Source of the DNA: Eubacteriales bacterium
GTDB taxonomy: Bacteria; Bacillota; Clostridia; Christensenellales; Aristaeellaceae
Assembly (NCBI GenBank): GCA_028693055.1
Contig: JAQUWD010000007.1
Coordinates: 1 to 64,000, forward strand
Direction of reading: 5' to 3'
DNA: 64,000 nt
A program made the translations under genes and the position numbers. The notes beneath the pieces are model-generated. The model saw nothing but the letters and a program-made list of their open reading frames with translations, was not told the DNA's origin and made no database searches. Below are positions 61,646 through 64,000 of this stretch, piece after piece (the first letter of the stretch is position 1; each line of letters begins with the position of its first letter).

Positions 61646-62487
61646 GCTTCATGCTCCTTTTCCAGATGTATCATGACGGTTTCAAGATCGGTTGCTGTGG
61701 CGGAGGGGAAGGCGGGCGCGTCGTCAGCCTTGACGATGGCGCTGTAGCCGTGCTTGGCAGGCTTTAAACCGATCAGCTGAGGCTTCATAGCCTCCGTTAG
61801 CTCTTCTTCACGCAGCTCAACAGCGCGGTAGGCGCTGACAAAACGATTGATTTCTTCGCTGGCTACAATTTGGCCAGCATGAATATAAGTGATGCGATCT
61901 GCGCATTTATCCAAGTCGCTGGTGATGTGGGTGGAGAAAAGAATGCTGGTTCCCGCCTTGCTCAGCTCCAAGAAGATATCCAGCAGCTCGTCCCGGCTGA
62001 CGGGGTCAAGCCCGCTGGTGGGTTCGTCCAAAAGAAGAAGCTCGGCATGATGGGAAAGAGCTAAAACCAGATTGTATTTGACCTTCATCCCGGCAGAAAG
62101 CTCCGCTGGCGTTTTGTTTTCGTCCAGCCTGAACTGCTGCATATAGTTGGTGCAGGCTTCATCGTCCCAGTCGGGATAAAAACGCCGCGTTACGCTGGTG
62201 ATGACGCGTAGCTTTTTGTGGATGTAATAGTCCACGCCGCCGGATACGAAGCCGATTTTGCTTTTAATCGCCATTTCCGCCTCGGCAAAGGTTTGACCGA
62301 AGAAACGAATCTCTCCGCTGTCCGGATGTACAAAGTTGAGAATGGATTTTAGCGTTGTGGTTTTTCCTGCGCCGTTTCGCCCGATAAAGCCCATAATTTC
62401 ACCGGGCTGAACCGTGAAGGCAACGTTTTGAAGGGCAAAATGCTCGTATTGCTTGCAAAGACCCTGTACGGATAATACCGCATCCAT
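61642..62487 (-). CDS. ABC transporter ATPase
   Basis: 281 residues, single ATPase domain: Walker A GRNGAGKTT near residue 38, the Q-loop GFVSGGVDYYIHKKLRVITSV region, signature LSAGMKVKYN (canonical LSGGQ altered), Walker B LLLLDEPTSGLD, H-loop THITSDLD. A C-terminal ~70-residue extension follows. It drives the ABC-2 permease. The frame starts 12 bases after the upstream hydrolase end and belongs to the TetR-controlled operon. Confidence 0.9.
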   Translation of the reverse strand: MDAVLSVQGLCKQYEHFALQNVAFTVQPGEIMGFIGRNGAGKTTTLKSILNFVHPDSGEIRFFGQTFAEAEMAIKSKIGFVSGGVDYYIHKKLRVITSVTRRFYPDWDDEACTNYMQQFRLDENKTPAELSAGMKVKYNLVLALSHHAELLLLDEPTSGLDPVSRDELLDIFLELSKAGTSILFSTHITSDLDKCADRITYIHAGQIVASEEINRFVSAYRAVELREEELTEAMKPQLIGLKPAKHGYSAIVKADDAPAFPSATATDLETVMIHLEKEHEA

Positions 62488-62499
62488 GGTGATTCCTCC

Positions 62500-63600
62500 T
62501 TATATAAGCTGGTTGAGCTGCTCAAGCCCGTCCAGAAAATCCTTGGGGTGAACATAGTGAATGTCATGATCGCTGTAAGGCAGCTCGACCTTGGTGCACT
62601 TAGGAATGAGCAGGGATACCTGCCGTGCCGTCTCGTCGGAGGTGGCGCAGGTCATAACGCCGTCCATCATGTGGCTCTCCTTGGCATGGAGGTAAACCGT
62701 GGGGCATTGCACCGCTTGAAGCATCGCGTCCTCGTTAAGGCCGGAAAACCAGCTGTCGTCATAAAAGGCTTCTCCAAAGAGCAAATCGTACCGATTGTTG
62801 TAATACAACGAATTCATCATAGACGCGGGCATGTACCAAAGGGAGAAGGGAGCGTCAACGCCGGAGGCGGTGTAGGCGCGTCCGTCGTCTGCCAGCTTTT
62901 TTACCATGCCCTCCCCAAAGAGTTTCCAAATGGAGGCGTTTTCAAAATAATAGGCATAATAGCTTTTTTCTTCTGATTGATTCAGAAAATTATGGCTGAG
63001 CAAAAAACCGTCGCTCCATACAAAGGCGTTGTTGGCTTTCATTTCCTCCGGGCGGAAGCAGTGGAAGGGAGCGTCCTCGATTAGCAGCCCAAGCGCGTAT
63101 TCCGGGGCTGTTGCGGCAATGTTGGTGGCTAGCACTCCGCCGGAGGAATGGCCGGACAAAAGACAAGGCTTGCCAATGACGTTTTGGATAAACCAGATAA
63201 AATCCTCGGTCATAGCGGAGCAGGAATAGCGGGCGGGGTCGTGGCTGGAATTTCCATGACCGTGACAATCCACCGCGTAAATGTGATAGCTTTGAGCCAA
63301 CTGGGGCAGTACCCGGGAATAATCCTCCCAAGCCACCTGCTGCCCATGAATCAAAAACAGGGGAACACCGTCGGGAACGCCGCCCTCTCCATAGGCAAGA
63401 ACGGTTCCGTTGGGCAGCGTAGCCTGTTTTTCCACAAAACCCGCTTGCCAGACGTGATCCATCAGCCGGGTTTGCCAGCTAAGATTATCGTAGGCATACA
63501 ACCCGATGGAGCCGCCGACGATGAGCGCGATGATCAGCACGGCGATCAAGATTTTTTTCCAAACAGGCCGCTTTGACGGCTTGAGGATGATGGTGGACAT
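62500..63600 (-). CDS. Membrane-anchored alpha/beta hydrolase
   Basis: 366 residues. Short basic N-terminus and one membrane segment (KILIAVLIIALIVGGSIGLYAY at ~15-36), then the alpha/beta hydrolase fold, so the catalytic domain is outside. Oxyanion/strand motif FLIHGQQVAWEDYSRVLPQLAQSY, nucleophile elbow GHSSGG (Ser in LLSGHSSGGVLA), and a C-terminal SDHDIHYVHP that supplies the catalytic His. Resembles lipase/esterase or proline-iminopeptidase-like enzymes; substrate unknown. First gene of the operon with the ABC exporter; ATG 63600 follows GAGGAGG. Confidence 0.85.
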   Translation of the reverse strand: MSTIILKPSKRPVWKKILIAVLIIALIVGGSIGLYAYDNLSWQTRLMDHVWQAGFVEKQATLPNGTVLAYGEGGVPDGVPLFLIHGQQVAWEDYSRVLPQLAQSYHIYAVDCHGHGNSSHDPARYSCSAMTEDFIWFIQNVIGKPCLLSGHSSGGVLATNIAATAPEYALGLLIEDAPFHCFRPEEMKANNAFVWSDGFLLSHNFLNQSEEKSYYAYYFENASIWKLFGEGMVKKLADDGRAYTASGVDAPFSLWYMPASMMNSLYYNNRYDLLFGEAFYDDSWFSGLNEDAMLQAVQCPTVYLHAKESHMMDGVMTCATSDETARQVSLLIPKCTKVELPYSDHDIHYVHPKDFLDGLEQLNQLI

Positions 63601-63633
63601 GGAAGAGACCTCCTCTTTAAATAACTATTATTT

Positions 63634-63648
63634 CGTAACACGTGTTAT
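63634..63648. promoter_or_regulatory. TetR-type operator, copy 1
   Basis: CGTAACACGTGTTAT: palindromic half-sites TAAC and GTTA around ACGT. Adjacent to the -10 of the divergent operon promoter (63649-63654), where a bound dimer would block transcription start. Confidence 0.72.
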
Positions 63649-63677
63649 ATTATATTTTCTTTTTGAGGCCGTGTCAA
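63649..63677 (-). promoter_or_regulatory. Promoter of the hydrolase-ABC operon
   Basis: Minus strand consensus -35 TTGACA (complement of 63672-63677), 17-bp spacer, -10 TATAAT (complement of 63649-63654). Confidence 0.85.
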
Positions 63678-63712
63678 TAGAAATGCTCAAGATATACAGT
63701 TTTACGCCCCAT

Positions 63713-63741
63713 TTGACAGCGGACAGACAAATAGATATAAT
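63713..63741 (+). promoter_or_regulatory. Promoter of the TetR-like regulator gene
   Basis: Consensus -35 TTGACA at 63713-63718, 17-bp spacer and -10 TATAAT at 63736-63741. Confidence 0.85.
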
Positions 63742-63754
63742 AACAATCGTTACG
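63740..63754. promoter_or_regulatory. TetR-type operator, copy 2
   Basis: ATAACAATCGTTACG, whose reverse complement CGTAACGATTGTTAT matches copy 1 (CGTAACACGTGTTAT) except in the four central bases. It overlaps the last base of the -10 of the regulator's own promoter. Confidence 0.72.
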
Positions 63755-63784
63755 AGACATTAGTCATAATATGAGGTGATGCCT

Positions 63785-64000
63785 ATGCCGCCCAAGGTGA
63801 AGTTTTCCAAAGAAGCGGTTACGAAAGCCGCCCTTCAAATAGCCCGAAAGGATGGGATGGACGCCGTAAACGCCCGCGCTATCGCAGCGGTGCTGGGCTG
63901 CTCCACCCAGCCGCTTTTTCGGGAGTTCCAGTCCATGGAGCAGCTCAAGGGAGAGGTGCGTACCTTGGCCATGGGCGTATACGAGCAATATATCCTTCGT
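63785..64000 (+). CDS. TetR-like transcriptional regulator, N-terminal part, runs off the right edge
   Basis: First 72 residues only. ATG 63785 behind GAGGTG. The helix-turn-helix region (ALQIARKDGMDAVNARAIAAVLGCSTQPLFREFQSMEQLKGEV) fits TetR/AcrR regulators: a first helix, then the HTH with the CSTQPLFREF recognition region. The ligand-binding part is outside the window. Its divergent position and the matched palindromes at both promoters suggest that it represses the hydrolase-ABC operon and itself. Confidence 0.82.
   Translation, partial: MPPKVKFSKEAVTKAALQIARKDGMDAVNARAIAAVLGCSTQPLFREFQSMEQLKGEVRTLAMGVYEQYILR

Overview
The window looks like a chromosomal segment of a Bacillota (Firmicutes) bacterium, most likely an uncultured gut or rumen member of Clostridia that uses plant polysaccharides. 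The inference rests on gene families read by eye, not on a database search: a T-box leader at the left edge, the paired GlgC/GlgD glycogen synthesis set, a YesM/YesN-type two-component system, a PhoP/PhoR system with TTNACA-type boxes, abundant purine-rich ribosome binding sites, and glycoside hydrolases for beta-glucans, mannans and pectin. No prophage, plasmid, CRISPR or rRNA/tRNA gene was recognised.

Layout. 1-3.3 kb: a T-box-controlled reading frame beginning like seryl-tRNA synthetase (runs off the edge and changes composition), a small NrdD-tail-like protein, and two genes of the UDP-L-FucNAc branch (CapF- and CapG-like). 3.4-9 kb: a secreted protein of unknown function, plsY, a divergent polysaccharide deacetylase/pectinesterase pair, and yebC. 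9-14 kb: three tandem paralogous GT-C membrane glycosyltransferases. 14-19.5 kb: gyrB-gyrA, separated by an unusual six-copy 135-bp tandem repeat. 19.7-29.6 kb: a secreted peptidoglycan-binding protein, then a sugar ABC transporter, YesM/YesN-type sensor and regulator and a cytoplasmic glycosidase, divergent from an ADP-ribosylglycohydrolase-family gene. 29.6-38.1 kb: a complete phosphate regulon block pstS-pstC-pstA-pstB-phoU-phoP-phoR with a candidate PhoP box, followed by an ORF-less group II intron and a convergent secreted 5'-nucleotidase. 38.2-44.1 kb: an M3 peptidase lipoprotein, a membrane protein, and metN-metI-metQ preceded by a Cys/Met-rich leader peptide and attenuator. 44.2-48.3 kb: glgC-glgD-glgA. 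48.5-60.9 kb: a LacI-type regulator, a five-gene Opp/Dpp-type ABC transporter, a GH3 beta-glucosidase and a GH2 beta-mannosidase, with a MATE pseudogene remnant between the two hydrolases. 60.9-64 kb: an alpha/beta hydrolase-ABC exporter operon divergent from a TetR-like regulator, with matched operators.

How the parts work together. Two carbohydrate loci each carry regulator, importer and cytoplasmic hydrolases, and imported hexose could feed the glycogen genes. The pst-pho block plus the 5'-nucleotidase makes a coherent phosphate-scavenging unit. Exported solute-binding proteins have type-I signal peptides without a usable lipobox, which is unusual for a single-membrane Gram-positive.

The least ordinary signals are (i) a family of short palindromic elements at gene 3' ends, one amplified between gyrB and gyrA and one nested inside the yebC terminator; (ii) the metNIQ Cys/Met leader-peptide attenuator; (iii) an ORF-less class C-like group II intron directly after the phoR terminator; (iv) a PstS with its two halves in swapped order; (v) a twin-operator TetR switch.
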